From contig NZ_FNRM01000001.1 of assembly GCF_900107845.1 (NCBI RefSeq), positions 341,209-405,208 on the forward strand: DNA of 64,000 bases, given 5' to 3'. A program made the position numbers and the translations under genes. The notes under the pieces were generated by a model. That model did no database searches, was not told where the DNA came from, and saw only the letters and a program-made list of their open reading frames with translations. Of this stretch, positions 46,484 through 55,139 are shown piece after piece (position 1 is the stretch's first letter; every line of letters begins with the position of its first letter). The DNA comes from Alkalimonas amylolytica. GTDB lineage: Bacteria > Pseudomonadota > Gammaproteobacteria > Enterobacterales > Alteromonadaceae.

Positions 46484-48232
46484 GTGGCCGGACAAATCCC
46501 GCGACAGTTCATTGATGATTTACTGGCTCGAACCGACATCGTCGAGTTGATCGATCAGCGCGTTCCTTTGAAGAAAAAAGGCCGGAATCATTCTGCTTGC
46601 TGCCCTTTCCACAACGAGAAAACACCGTCTTTTACCGTTAGCCAGGATAAACAGTTTTATCACTGTTTCGGCTGTGGCGCCCATGGCAACGCCATCACTT
46701 TTTTGATGGAGTACGAGCAACTGGAATTTCCGGAAGCCATCGAAGAACTGGCGGCGATGCACCATCTGGAAGTGCCTCGCGAAGGCGGTGGCCCAGCCAG
46801 GCCCAGTGGCCAGGCGGATGATTATACCTTAATGCAAAAAGCCAGCACCTTGTGGCAGCAGCAGTTGCAACAAGGCCCGGCCAGCGCACAGGCGCAAGCC
46901 TACATAAAACACCGGGGTTTAAGCGCTGCCACCGTGCAAAAATTTGGCATTGGGGTGGCACCAGATAGCTGGGATTTTCTGCTGCGTCAGCTTGGCACAG
47001 ATAAAAAAATCCGCGATCAGTTGTTTGAGCTCAAGCTGACCAATCGCAATGAACAAGGCCGCGAGTACGATTTTTTTCGCAACCGCTTGATGTTTCCCAT
47101 CCGCGATCGCCGTGGCCGGGTCATTGCCTTTGGTGGCCGGGTGTTTGACGATGGCACGCCCAAATACCTGAACTCGCCGGAAACTCGTTTATTTCACAAA
47201 GGCCGCGAACTGTATGGGTTTTATGAGGCTCGCCAGCAGCAGGAACGGTTGGAACAGGTACTGGTGGTCGAAGGCTACATGGATGTGGTAGCGCTGTCAG
47301 AGCAAGGCATCGACTTTGCCGTCGCCAGCCTGGGCACCGCCACCACCAGCGAGCATATGCAAACCTTGTTTCGCTATTGCCGCTCTGTGGTCTGCTGTTA
47401 CGATGGTGACCGGGCTGGTCGCGATGCAGCCTGGCGCGCTCTGCAAAATGCTTTGCCGCAATTAAAAGATGGCGTGGAGCTTAAATTTGTATTTTTACCG
47501 GATGGCGAAGATCCGGATAGCATGGTGCAACAAGAAGGCAAAGACACCTTTTTGCAGCGCATAGCCGCTGCCGATAGCTTGCAACATTATTTCTTTGAGT
47601 ACCTGTTGGCACAACACGATGCAGGCTCCGATGCCGGCAAATCGGCTTTGCTGGCTGAGGGAAAAGCCTTGATTGGCCAGATCCCAAGCGAATTTTACCG
47701 TGAACAGTTAAGCGACAAACTGCACAGCCTGATTGGTAAACCAAAAGGCGAAAAGCCTGCCCCGGGCAAAGGCAGCGCCGCCCGCTCTATGCCGAAGGCT
47801 CAAAGCATGACGCCGATGCGCCGCGCCATTGCCCTGCTGCTGCAGTACCCGACACTGGCCAATAGCATTCCTCAGGCGAAAGAACTGGCTGGTGCCAACT
47901 TAGCTGGCATGGAATTATTGCTGGCCTTGCAGCACAAAATCTTAGCGGCACCTGGCATCCGCACGGCTCAATTGCTGGAGCATTGGCGTGATAGCCAGGA
48001 ATATCCGATACTGAATAAACTGGCGATGTGGGATCCACAGCTGGAACCAGAGCAAGTCGAACCAGAATTTATCGATACCTTCGGCGCCATTGAAGATCAA
48101 TACCTGCAACAACGGTTGGAAGCGCTCGAGCGCACCGCCAAGCTGCAAAAATTAACCCCTGTCGAACAACAGGAATACGTATTGCTGCTAACAGCACTAA
48201 AAAGCAGAAAACCGCGATCGGCACCAAGCTAA
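46484..48232 (+). CDS. dnaG: DNA primase
   Basis: Makes RNA primers for replication. The zinc ribbon (CPFHNEKTPSF, CFGCGAHG), the RNA polymerase domain with YLNSPET, and the TOPRIM residues (VVEGYMD, CYDGDRAG) are all present; the C-terminal DnaB-binding domain ends the 582-residue protein. GTG is the start, agreeing with the E. coli N-terminus MAGRIPR. The ribosome site is weak, fitting the low expression of primase in this operon. Confidence 0.96.
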   Translation: MAGQIPRQFIDDLLARTDIVELIDQRVPLKKKGRNHSACCPFHNEKTPSFTVSQDKQFYHCFGCGAHGNAITFLMEYEQLEFPEAIEELAAMHHLEVPREGGGPARPSGQADDYTLMQKASTLWQQQLQQGPASAQAQAYIKHRGLSAATVQKFGIGVAPDSWDFLLRQLGTDKKIRDQLFELKLTNRNEQGREYDFFRNRLMFPIRDRRGRVIAFGGRVFDDGTPKYLNSPETRLFHKGRELYGFYEARQQQERLEQVLVVEGYMDVVALSEQGIDFAVASLGTATTSEHMQTLFRYCRSVVCCYDGDRAGRDAAWRALQNALPQLKDGVELKFVFLPDGEDPDSMVQQEGKDTFLQRIAAADSLQHYFFEYLLAQHDAGSDAGKSALLAEGKALIGQIPSEFYREQLSDKLHSLIGKPKGEKPAPGKGSAARSMPKAQSMTPMRRAIALLLQYPTLANSIPQAKELAGANLAGMELLLALQHKILAAPGIRTAQLLEHWRDSQEYPILNKLAMWDPQLEPEQVEPEFIDTFGAIEDQYLQQRLEALERTAKLQKLTPVEQQEYVLLLTALKSRKPRSAPS

Positions 48233-48256
48233 TTGCTGGCTAGAAATGCCGCAGTT

Positions 48257-48265
48257 TGTTATAAT
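48257..48265 (+). promoter_or_regulatory. Extended -10 promoter for rpoD
   Basis: TG-T-TATAAT at 48257-48265 lies between dnaG and rpoD, 52 bases before the rpoD ATG. An extended -10 needs little -35 help. It would let rpoD be expressed apart from rpsU-dnaG. Confidence 0.55.
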
Positions 48266-48316
48266 TGCCAGTTCGCAATTCGTTTATTAATTAACTTGAG
48301 TGGAAGAACAGCCTCT

Positions 48317-50158
48317 ATGGAGCAAAGTCCTCAGTCGCAACTCAAACTCCTGATCTTGAAAGGTAAAGAGCAAGGGTACCTCACCTTTGCCGAAGTCAAT
48401 GACCACCTTCCACAAGACATTATCGACTCGGAGCAAATTGAAGATATCATCCGCATGATCAACGACATGGGGATCCAGGTGTTTGAATCTGCCCCCGATG
48501 CCGATGATCTGATCATGACCGATGCCGCCGCCGATGATGACGCAGCGGAAGAAGCAGCGCAGGCCTTGGTCAGTGTTGATAAAGAACTGGGCCGAACCAC
48601 TGACCCGGTACGGATGTACATGCGGGAAATGGGTACCGTCGAGCTGCTGACCCGGGATGGCGAAATTGAAATCGCCAAACGCATTGAAGATGGCATCAAC
48701 CAGGTTCAAACCTCGGTTGCTGAATACCCTGAGGCCATTACCTATCTGCTCGAATTGTGGGATAAGTACGAAGCTGATCAGATGCGGCTGAGTGATATTG
48801 TTACCGCTTTCGTCGATCCGAATGAGCTGGAAGAAGCCCCGGTTATTGCCACCAACATTGGTTCGGATGTGCCTGAGTCCAACAATGATGACGACGATGA
48901 TGACGATGACGATGACGATGACGATGATGCCGATGATGGCGACAGCGGTCCGGATCCTGAAGTTGCACGGGTCAAGTTTGCTGAACTACGCGATCAGTAC
49001 GACGTCACCCGCAACTCCATCGTCAGCAATGGCCGTGAGCACGATACCACCAAAGAAGAAATTCTGAAGCTGAGTGAAGTATTTCGTTGTTTCCGCCTGG
49101 TACCGAAGCAGTTCGATCGCCTGGTAAAAAACATGCGCGAAATGATGGACCGGGTGCGGGTGCAAGAGCGCCTGATCATGAAGCACAGCGTCGAGCATGC
49201 CAAGATGCCGAAAAAGGCGTTCGTCAAAGCTTTTACCGGCAATGAAACCTCGACCGCCTGGATCGACGCTGAAATTACGGCTAAGAAAGCGCATTCAGAA
49301 AAACTGACTGATTTCAAAGACGATTTGTATCGCTGCATCGAAAAACTGAAAAAGGTCGAAGAAGAAACCGGCCTGAGCATTGCCAAGATCAAAGACATCA
49401 ACCGCCGGATGTCGATTGGTGAAGCCAAAGCGCGCCGGGCCAAGAAAGAGATGGTCGAGGCCAACCTGCGTCTGGTAATTTCAATTGCAAAAAAATACAC
49501 CAACCGCGGCTTGCAGTTCCTCGATCTGATTCAGGAAGGCAACATCGGACTGATGAAAGCGGTCGATAAGTTTGAATACCGCCGTGGTTATAAATTCTCA
49601 ACCTATGCCACCTGGTGGATCCGTCAGGCCATTACCCGCTCAATTGCCGATCAGGCCCGCACCATTCGTATTCCGGTGCATATGATCGAAACCATCAACA
49701 AGCTGAACCGGATTTCCCGTCAAATGCTGCAGGAGATGGGCCGCGAGCCAACGCCGGAAGAATTGTCCGAGCGCATGCAAATGCCGGAAGACAAAATCCG
49801 CAAGGTGCTGAAAATCGCCAAAGAGCCGATTTCGATGGAAACACCGATTGGTGATGATGAAGATTCGCATCTGGGTGACTTTATCGAGGACACCAGCGGC
49901 GAATCACCACTGGACTCGGCCACCATGGAAAGCCTGAAAAACGCCACCAACGAAGTACTGGCAGGACTTACCGCCCGTGAAGCTAAAGTACTGCGGATGC
50001 GTTTTGGTATCGATATGAACACCGATCACACCCTGGAAGAAGTCGGCAAGCAGTTCGACGTCACCCGGGAGCGGATCCGGCAAATCGAGGCCAAAGCCTT
50101 GCGCAAACTGCGCCATCCATCACGCTCGGAAGTGCTGAAAAGCTTCCTTGACGAGTAA
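48317..50158 (+). CDS. rpoD: RNA polymerase sigma factor RpoD (sigma 70)
   Basis: The main housekeeping sigma factor, 613 residues. Region 1.1 is at the N-terminus ([10 protein letters not shown]). The non-conserved region contains a run of 14 Asp residues near 195-210. Region 2 includes [17 protein letters not shown] sequence ([12 protein letters not shown]), and region 4.2 has [20 protein letters not shown]. The start follows the family N-terminus; 28 in-frame codons upstream were rejected. A terminator follows the stop. Confidence 0.97.
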   Translation: MEQSPQSQLKLLILKGKEQGYLTFAEVNDHLPQDIIDSEQIEDIIRMINDMGIQVFESAPDADDLIMTDAAADDDAAEEAAQALVSVDKELGRTTDPVRMYMREMGTVELLTRDGEIEIAKRIEDGINQVQTSVAEYPEAITYLLELWDKYEADQMRLSDIVTAFVDPNELEEAPVIATNIGSDVPESNNDDDDDDDDDDDDDDADDGDSGPDPEVARVKFAELRDQYDVTRNSIVSNGREHDTTKEEILKLSEVFRCFRLVPKQFDRLVKNMREMMDRVRVQERLIMKHSVEHAKMPKKAFVKAFTGNETSTAWIDAEITAKKAHSEKLTDFKDDLYRCIEKLKKVEEETGLSIAKIKDINRRMSIGEAKARRAKKEMVEANLRLVISIAKKYTNRGLQFLDLIQEGNIGLMKAVDKFEYRRGYKFSTYATWWIRQAITRSIADQARTIRIPVHMIETINKLNRISRQMLQEMGREPTPEELSERMQMPEDKIRKVLKIAKEPISMETPIGDDEDSHLGDFIEDTSGESPLDSATMESLKNATNEVLAGLTAREAKVLRMRFGIDMNTDHTLEEVGKQFDVTRERIRQIEAKALRKLRHPSRSEVLKSFLDE

Positions 50159-50164
50159 ACAACC

Positions 50165-50188
50165 AAGGCGCCTATCCGGCGCCTTTTT
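50165..50188 (+). terminator. Rho-independent terminator after rpoD
   Basis: AAGGCGCC and GGCGCCTT pair around a five-base loop, followed by a T run. It can also act on the convergent PstS-like gene. Confidence 0.9.
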
Positions 50189-50201
50189 CATGCTTCCATC
50201 A

Positions 50202-50609
50202 TTAAAATGTAGCAACCACTCGCACTGAGTCATCAACCATACTCAAGGGCACATAACCGATAATATTGGGGTTTTTAGCCACCAAAGTGAGTACTTCACT
50301 ATCCGAACCCACTTCTTTCGGTGGTGTGCCCTTGCCGGTAAACACCAGCCTGGACCAATACGCCTTAATCTGACTCGAGGAACGTCCCAGCACCGCCTGA
50401 TCAAAATGCGCCTTGGCGGGATGCGAATCGGCCAGGTTAACTGGGATAAAGGTTTCACCAGCAATGTCTCCGGAGCGGCCCATAAAAACACGGCTGATAT
50501 CATCCTGACTGATTGCAGCGCCCTGGGATGGGTGCACAATCACCGCAATCTCAGCAAAGGCAGCTCCTTGCATAACCACAAACAGCGCCATCAATAGATT
50601 TTTCAACAT
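50202..50609 (-). CDS. Short PstS-like periplasmic binding protein
   Basis: A 135-residue exported protein with a signal peptide ending AAFA and the segment VIVHPSQGAAISQDDISRVFMG, found in short phosphate-ABC-type substrate-binding proteins. It covers only one lobe of a full PstS (about 320 residues), so transport of phosphate is doubtful. It follows a porin gene by 17 bases, and such pairs are common in marine gammaproteobacteria. No ABC permease or ATPase lies nearby. Confidence 0.75.
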   Translation of the reverse strand: MLKNLLMALFVVMQGAAFAEIAVIVHPSQGAAISQDDISRVFMGRSGDIAGETFIPVNLADSHPAKAHFDQAVLGRSSSQIKAYWSRLVFTGKGTPPKEVGSDSEVLTLVAKNPNIIGYVPLSMVDDSVRVVATF

Positions 50610-50626
50610 AAGTCCTCCCGCCCTTT

Positions 50627-51736
50627 TCAGAACACCAGGTTGTAGTTTGCACTCAGTAAGGTGGTTGCCCCGACAAATTGAAACTCAGAACGATCAGAAA
50701 ACCGGTTTATTTGAAACTTGAATGCACTTGAAGACGTGATGTCGTACCGCAAGGTCGCAGACAGATCTATAAAACGTTCATTTTCATAATCAGCATCTTT
50801 GGATTTTTCCCAAAAGCGGGCATAGTTGATAAACGGCGTCCAGGCGCCGATCCGCCTACCCACCCCAACACTCATAGCCGGTGCCGGTATGCTCAACTCT
50901 TCATCCCGACTTTTACGGGTATTGGTATTAAACTCCGACAAGATCAGCCAATCATTAAAATCTGCATTCAGCGCCAGACCAAAAACACGCTGTTTATCCG
51001 CCGGACGACTAAAATCTGCCGAGTCTGGTTTATCGGTGATGGAGTTATCAGACTGCAAATAGACAACTCTGGCGGTAAACCAATCTCGGGTCACTTCTAA
51101 ATCGGCGCCCAAAATATTCCGCCAACGGATATCCTGGTTAACCTCGTCGTAAATACGGGCAAAACCAGATTTTCGCACGGTTTCATTGCCTGCAAAGGCA
51201 CTGGCCTGGATCTCCCAATGCCCGGAGAAAGTAGCGTAGCGCACGCTGGCACCGTTGTAGTTACTTGCCTCCCAGCCATACAAAGCCTGTGTTGGACGAG
51301 CCCAGATGTAAGCCAGGCCGACATCCTGAAAATCTGAATAGTAATACAGCGGGATCCGTTTGCGGCCAACCTGTAAGGTAATTTCATTGGTTAGATCGTA
51401 ACTCAGGTACAGCCATTCAAGGTTCACGCTGGAGTCTGATCCACGAGCTACCCCCTGGGCTGTCAGCGACAGACCGGGCTGAAAACGTACCGTTCCCTGC
51501 AAACCTAATCGGGTATCCTGCTTCCAGCCAATGTCACCTCGCTCATACAAACCTGCGGTATTAAAGTCGGAAATAAAGCAGGGACAGTTAAACCCTTCAT
51601 AGTCGTAAGCGCTTTCTTTTTTATCAATGATAGTGCCTGCTCCAACGGTCAAAAAACCACCATACTGGAAGTCTACCGCACTTACTGTAGATGCAACAAA
51701 GAGCGCAGGAACCCAGACAAACTTAGTGCACTGCAT
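50627..51736 (-). CDS. Outer-membrane porin-like protein
   Basis: A 369-residue beta-barrel-type protein. A signal peptide ends VSA, then amphipathic strands run to a C-terminal phenylalanine (SANYNLVF). Features such as LEWLYLSYDL, LQVGRKRIPLYY and WEIQASAF recall phosphate-selective or general porins. Two Cys in NCPCF near residue 50 may form a disulfide. The ATG at 51736 has GAAGGG upstream; one five codons earlier lacks a site. The partner PstS-like gene suggests an anion substrate, unproven. Confidence 0.75.
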   Translation of the reverse strand: MQCTKFVWVPALFVASTVSAVDFQYGGFLTVGAGTIIDKKESAYDYEGFNCPCFISDFNTAGLYERGDIGWKQDTRLGLQGTVRFQPGLSLTAQGVARGSDSSVNLEWLYLSYDLTNEITLQVGRKRIPLYYYSDFQDVGLAYIWARPTQALYGWEASNYNGASVRYATFSGHWEIQASAFAGNETVRKSGFARIYDEVNQDIRWRNILGADLEVTRDWFTARVVYLQSDNSITDKPDSADFSRPADKQRVFGLALNADFNDWLILSEFNTNTRKSRDEELSIPAPAMSVGVGRRIGAWTPFINYARFWEKSKDADYENERFIDLSATLRYDITSSSAFKFQINRFSDRSEFQFVGATTLLSANYNLVF

Positions 51737-51906
51737 AATTAAACCCTTCATTCAGCCGTTATTAAATTAGAGTTTAGTTAGATTTAGCCCATGCAACCAA
51801 TAATTTGAAAGAAATAATGAAAGTAACACTTTTCAGGAACAGGTGAGAACCTGCAGGTTTTTGTATGGAAAATAGCCAGGCAAGCTGAAGATGCCAAAAA
51901 AGCCAG

Positions 51907-51935
51907 ATGACAACACCGGTAAAACTTTCTATACT
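51907..51935 (+). promoter_or_regulatory. Promoter of the tRNA-Ile gene
   Basis: ATGACA (51907-51912) and TATACT (51930-51935) with a 17-base spacer, about 40 bases before the mature tRNA start. Confidence 0.55.
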
Positions 51936-51974
51936 GCAAGCCGTTTTTCGCTTCGCTAAAATTTCTGCACAGAT

Positions 51975-52051
51975 GGCCCTATAGCTCAGTTGGTTAGAGC
52001 GCTCGACTCATAATCGATCGGTCGCTGGTTCGAGTCCAGCTGGGGCCACCA
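51975..52051 (+). tRNA. tRNA-Ile(CAU), the lysidine-modified minor isoleucine tRNA
   Basis: A 77-base cloverleaf including the encoded CCA. The D arm contains AGCTCAGTTGGTTAGAGC, the anticodon loop reads CTCATAA with CAT, and the T arm GGTTCGAGTCC. The anticodon stem (TCGA before, TCGATC after) and the T stem CGCTGG/CCAGC match E. coli ileX far better than elongator Met, so an AUA-reading Ile tRNA needing TilS is likely. It is also the probable island integration point. Confidence 0.88.
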
Positions 52052-52310
52052 TTTTTAAAGGCTTGTCGTTTTACCCTACTTCCTGAAAATAGCTCGGTGC
52101 TACCTCTGTGCTACCGAGATACTACTAAACAAACTACAGCCTGTAAAACGTTAGGATAACCACCAAATCAAACTGGTCCGATGTGTTGACCGTCAACTAT
52201 AGTTTATACTGTCGTTGTTAGCGTATAAACAGGACTCGAGAGAGTGCGCTAATGTCGCCTTATTAGATTAAGGTTACCGCCCAAGAGCGTGATACCCAAA
52301 GACCCTGATT
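52052..52310. other. Non-coding stretch at the island border
   Basis: No gene is supported here. It holds a direct repeat of GTGCTACC (52099 and 52110 area) and an inverted repeat GTTTATAC/GTATAAAC (52202-52209, 52223-52230) with a 13-base loop. A short minus-strand frame ending in SYFQEVG could be an integrase remnant, but this is not secure. Confidence 0.4.
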
Positions 52311-52346
52311 AAACTAAAAAAGCGCCTTTTGGCGCTTTTTTAGTTT
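52311..52346. terminator. Perfect-arm bidirectional terminator
   Basis: AAACTAAAAAAGCGCC and its exact complement flank TTTT, giving 16-base arms. The T-rich side follows the stem on either strand. It starts one base after the stop of the minus-strand gene at 52347. Confidence 0.92.
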
Positions 52347-52862
52347 CTAGCGTTTATGTACCTTAATTGGTTTATTTGCTTTCGTGTTGTATGCAATAAC
52401 AGAAAATCGAATCTTACCAGCCTTTGGGCTACTTCCTCTGGTTCTCAGGTAAGCAGATTGAACGTATAGCTGAAGATCGACACCTTTCTCTTTTGACTTC
52501 ATGAGCGTAAAAAACACTTCATACTCCGAGCCTGAAGTGCTCCTTATTCTTAGAAAATTTTGTCGCCCCGTATGGTATACATGCCCTTCATCCAGGTTTT
52601 CAATGACCTCGTTCAGAAGCTTCGACCACTCGTACCTATCGAAACAAAAAGTTCTTACTTCTCTGTCGTCTGAATAATCCAGCTTAGGCTTTGTCTCATC
52701 CCTCATCACAGTAAAACAATGCAAACTATAAATAACCCTAATCCGATAAGGTATAGCAGGCTTAGTGTCTGTTGCAGCTTGTTCATAGAGCCATATTTTG
52801 GGATGTAGATGTTCAAGACTAAACTCATTCCCCTGATGTTGAAACGACTTCCAATAGATCAC
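52347..52862 (-). CDS. Hypothetical protein, island
   Basis: A 171-residue soluble protein without signal or membrane helix. It is rich in charged and aromatic residues and alternates strand-like segments (YRIRVIYSLHCF, YEVFFTLMKS, IRFSVIAYNT) with one helix (YEWSKLLNEVIENL). The basic C-terminus ends KVHKR. I do not recognise the family. It sits between the tRNA terminator and a membrane protein gene 54 bases upstream on the same strand, so an operon of the two is likely. Confidence 0.6.
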   Translation of the reverse strand: MIYWKSFQHQGNEFSLEHLHPKIWLYEQAATDTKPAIPYRIRVIYSLHCFTVMRDETKPKLDYSDDREVRTFCFDRYEWSKLLNEVIENLDEGHVYHTGRQNFLRIRSTSGSEYEVFFTLMKSKEKGVDLQLYVQSAYLRTRGSSPKAGKIRFSVIAYNTKANKPIKVHKR

Positions 52863-52916
52863 ACGCTAACCTCGGTAACGTAGGGGAAAAATACCGCAAA
52901 ACTCTTCATATACAAG

Positions 52917-53630
52917 CTACCTATGCTGTTTTTGTATTTCTGTCTCAACGCGAAGATTATCATGATCTAGAATTAACACTCTATAGCCATCAAATACCGC
53001 TAGACTTTTAGCTGACACCGTTACGATCTTACCTTCAGCAATCAAATCAGTACCAGAGAAAATCCTGGTACACCTTGCTTCAGGATGATCGCATTGAACA
53101 AAAGCTTTGATTTCATCAGCTGCCCGATTAGCCCCTACTGTGTAACTATTAAGTACCACTAAAACAGCAAATGCTATTATCGAAATAAACACTAGCGGCA
53201 CTCCTACTCCAACCCCTGCAATTAAAGTCGGAACCATTATCCAGCCTAAATGCTCCCTGCCCCGATATTTCTCTTTCAAACGTTTCTTCCAAGATACCAC
53301 TTGGAAGCTTAATTCATACATGCCATATAAAATGAAGCCATAAAGAAAAACAAATACACCTGCAGCCATGATCGTTGAAGCGCTAGTTGTCAGTTTTAAC
53401 ACCACAGAAAATATATGGATGAAGAATAAGAAAAATTTCACCAAGTACGCTTCAAATCCCAGCTCAAAATAGTCTTCGTTGATGCCATACCCCCCAAGAT
53501 ATCCAGCGTGATACAAGTAACCACAAAGGTACATAATAGGAATTACAAACGTCAGTGATGCTATGACGTAACTGAGAGTAAATTTCGAAGCTTGTTTTTC
53601 TGAACTATCCATCTTTCGATTACCTATCAT
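52917..53630 (-). CDS. Hypothetical four-helix membrane protein, island
   Basis: A 237-residue protein with a short N-terminal cytoplasmic part, four predicted membrane helices (about residues 18-45, 50-68, 70-100 and 130-158) and a soluble C-terminus of about 75 residues containing AFVQCDHPEARCTRIF with two Cys. No known family is recognised. It precedes the hypothetical gene at 52347 on the same strand. Membrane effectors of this size occur in defence islands, but there is no direct support. Confidence 0.6.
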   Translation of the reverse strand: MIGNRKMDSSEKQASKFTLSYVIASLTFVIPIMYLCGYLYHAGYLGGYGINEDYFELGFEAYLVKFFLFFIHIFSVVLKLTTSASTIMAAGVFVFLYGFILYGMYELSFQVVSWKKRLKEKYRGREHLGWIMVPTLIAGVGVGVPLVFISIIAFAVLVVLNSYTVGANRAADEIKAFVQCDHPEARCTRIFSGTDLIAEGKIVTVSAKSLAVFDGYRVLILDHDNLRVETEIQKQHR

Positions 53631-54212
53631 GACACCTTAAGAGTTGAATAAGCTAAATGTATCAAATTTGTATATTGCTGACATGCTGAAGTTATATGCG
53701 TTATCAAAGCTATCAGTGAGTCGTCCCTACAAAAGAGGTAGGGACGACTCGAAGAGTCGCCCAGCAAGGCTCCTGCTCATGATGCCTTGCAACCAGAATC
53801 TCCCTCTCCAACAGTTGGGACAGAAGAGGGATGCTAAATTTCGGCTATTGCAATCACTGATCAATATGGTATCTTTATCTGGCAACTGCTCACTAAGAGC
53901 CAAACCAAAAAGGGCGCTCCCGCTGCCCGCAACACGTATCTGAAGGGCTACATTCGTAGCTAAGGTCTGAAAAGACCAAATCCAATATTATCGAAACCAC
54001 AGTAGTCTGTGTTGCCTTCAGCAGAAGCCAGCCAGCTCAGCTTGTTTTGCTTCAGATCAGTTAGCCCACGTGTCTTTACGACAACTTACCCGGTTATGAC
54101 CGTGTTTGTGGCTTTAAAACTCACCTAATTTGGCTGACGCCCCCTGATCTCCGGTTTCGATTTCCTTTCTTGTTAAACAACACTGGTCGTCAATCAACTG
54201 AAGGAAAAGAAC
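53631..54212. other. 582-base stretch without a supported gene
   Basis: A plus-strand open frame covers 53644-53943 but has no ribosome site, odd composition, and spans a hairpin, so it is not called. A remnant frame ending TYLKGYIRS near 53953 may be a gene fragment. The main signal is the hairpin at 53718-53750. The integrase gene begins at 54213. Confidence 0.5.
53718..53757. repeat. 13-bp inverted repeat with an alternative hairpin
   Basis: GAGTCGTCCCTAC (53718-53730) and GTAGGGACGACTC (53738-53750) are exact complements around AAAAGAG. A further GAGTC follows GAA, so GACTC can pair either way. No T run follows, so it is not a simple terminator. Regulatory RNA or an operator are possible. 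Confidence 0.6.
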
Positions 54213-55076
54213 ATGAGTCAACTGGGCTATATGCTGAATTACATGGTTAAAACCACTCACAAAGAAGGTGGCTTTAACACCCGTGACAGCAGATCAAAAC
54301 TGTTGAACCTTGCAGCAAAACAATTGCTAGCGAAAGGCTTCAAACTGCGAGATCCAAAAGGACTTAAAACCAAACACGTCAACTACCTGGTTGAAAAGTG
54401 GCAAAGCGAAGGTATTGCGCCAAAAACGATGAAAAACCGCCTATCTGCTCTCAGGTGGTGGGCTGATAAGATTGGAAAGCGTAATGTTGTCGCAAAAGAC
54501 AACGACAGTTACGGCATACCCAGGGTTCGCAGTAACCCAATTGGTAAATCCAAACAGCTGGATCAGGAAAAGCTGACTCAGATACCCTGTGATAGACTTA
54601 AGCTATCACTGCGTTTGCAGCAACAGTTTGGTCTACGCCGGGAAGAAAGTATCAAGTTTGACCTCTCCTACGCCATGCGGAGTGATCATATTCGAATTAA
54701 AGGTTCCTGGGCTAAAGGTGGTAAATATCGTGAAATACCAATTACCCGACAGTCCCAACTGGATTTACTTAAAGATATTAAGGCCCTACCCCAATCAACG
54801 CTAATACCGGCTGATAAAAACTATAAGCAGCAACTAGAGCGGTATGAACGTGAGACCGATAAAGTAGGGCTAAATAAAAACCACGGCCTGAGACACCACT
54901 ATACGCGAGAGCGCTATTTAGAGCTTACTGGCTGGCAGTGCCCTGCCGACGGAGGCCCAAGTCGGAGAGCTCTGTCAGCAGAGCATTACGCGATAGATAC
55001 CGCTATCAGACTACAAATATCTAAAGAGCTTGGCCATGAGCGATTAAACATTACCTATTCTTACCTTGGTAGTTAG
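54213..55076 (+). CDS. Tyrosine recombinase, integrase-domain family
   Basis: A 287-residue site-specific recombinase. The N-terminal SAM-like core-binding domain spans about residues 25-95 (KTMKNRLSALRWW). The catalytic domain carries Arg142 or Arg143 in FGLRREE, Lys in AKGGKYREIP, HGLR at 224-227, His275 in LGHERL and Tyr in TYSYLGS at 282/284, so the active set R-K-H-R-H-Y appears complete. It resembles the PF12834/PF12835 integrase group rather than IntI. A 44-bp palindrome lies 20 bases after the stop. Confidence 0.88.
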   Translation: MSQLGYMLNYMVKTTHKEGGFNTRDSRSKLLNLAAKQLLAKGFKLRDPKGLKTKHVNYLVEKWQSEGIAPKTMKNRLSALRWWADKIGKRNVVAKDNDSYGIPRVRSNPIGKSKQLDQEKLTQIPCDRLKLSLRLQQQFGLRREESIKFDLSYAMRSDHIRIKGSWAKGGKYREIPITRQSQLDLLKDIKALPQSTLIPADKNYKQQLERYERETDKVGLNKNHGLRHHYTRERYLELTGWQCPADGGPSRRALSAEHYAIDTAIRLQISKELGHERLNITYSYLGS

Positions 55077-55095
55077 TCTTCTCTGTCATTACATC

Positions 55096-55139
55096 GTTGG
55101 CGAGTACTAATTTGGCCTGCCAAATTAGTACTCGCCAAC
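55096..55139. repeat. Island palindrome A (44 bp)
   Basis: Arms of 21 bases (left starts GTTGGCGAGTACTAATTTGG) are exact complements around CT. The inner part AATTTGGC-CT-GCCAAATT matches the other island palindromes except at its centre. The right arm contains the last 15 bases of the minus-strand gene at 55125. Confidence 0.95.

Noticed and set aside
48778..48975. Serine-rich antisense frame in rpoD
   Set aside because: It is the complement of the aspartate-codon repeat.
51975..52051. Elongator tRNA-Met
   Set aside because: The CAU anticodon allows it, but the anticodon and T stems match the minor isoleucine tRNA much better.
53718..53750. Retron msr/msd or insertion-sequence end
   Set aside because: No reverse transcriptase or transposase gene lies nearby, and there is no target duplication.
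53644..53943. 99-codon open frame on the plus strand
   Set aside because: No ribosome site, it spans the 13-bp inverted repeat, and its protein has a random, basic, Ser-rich composition.
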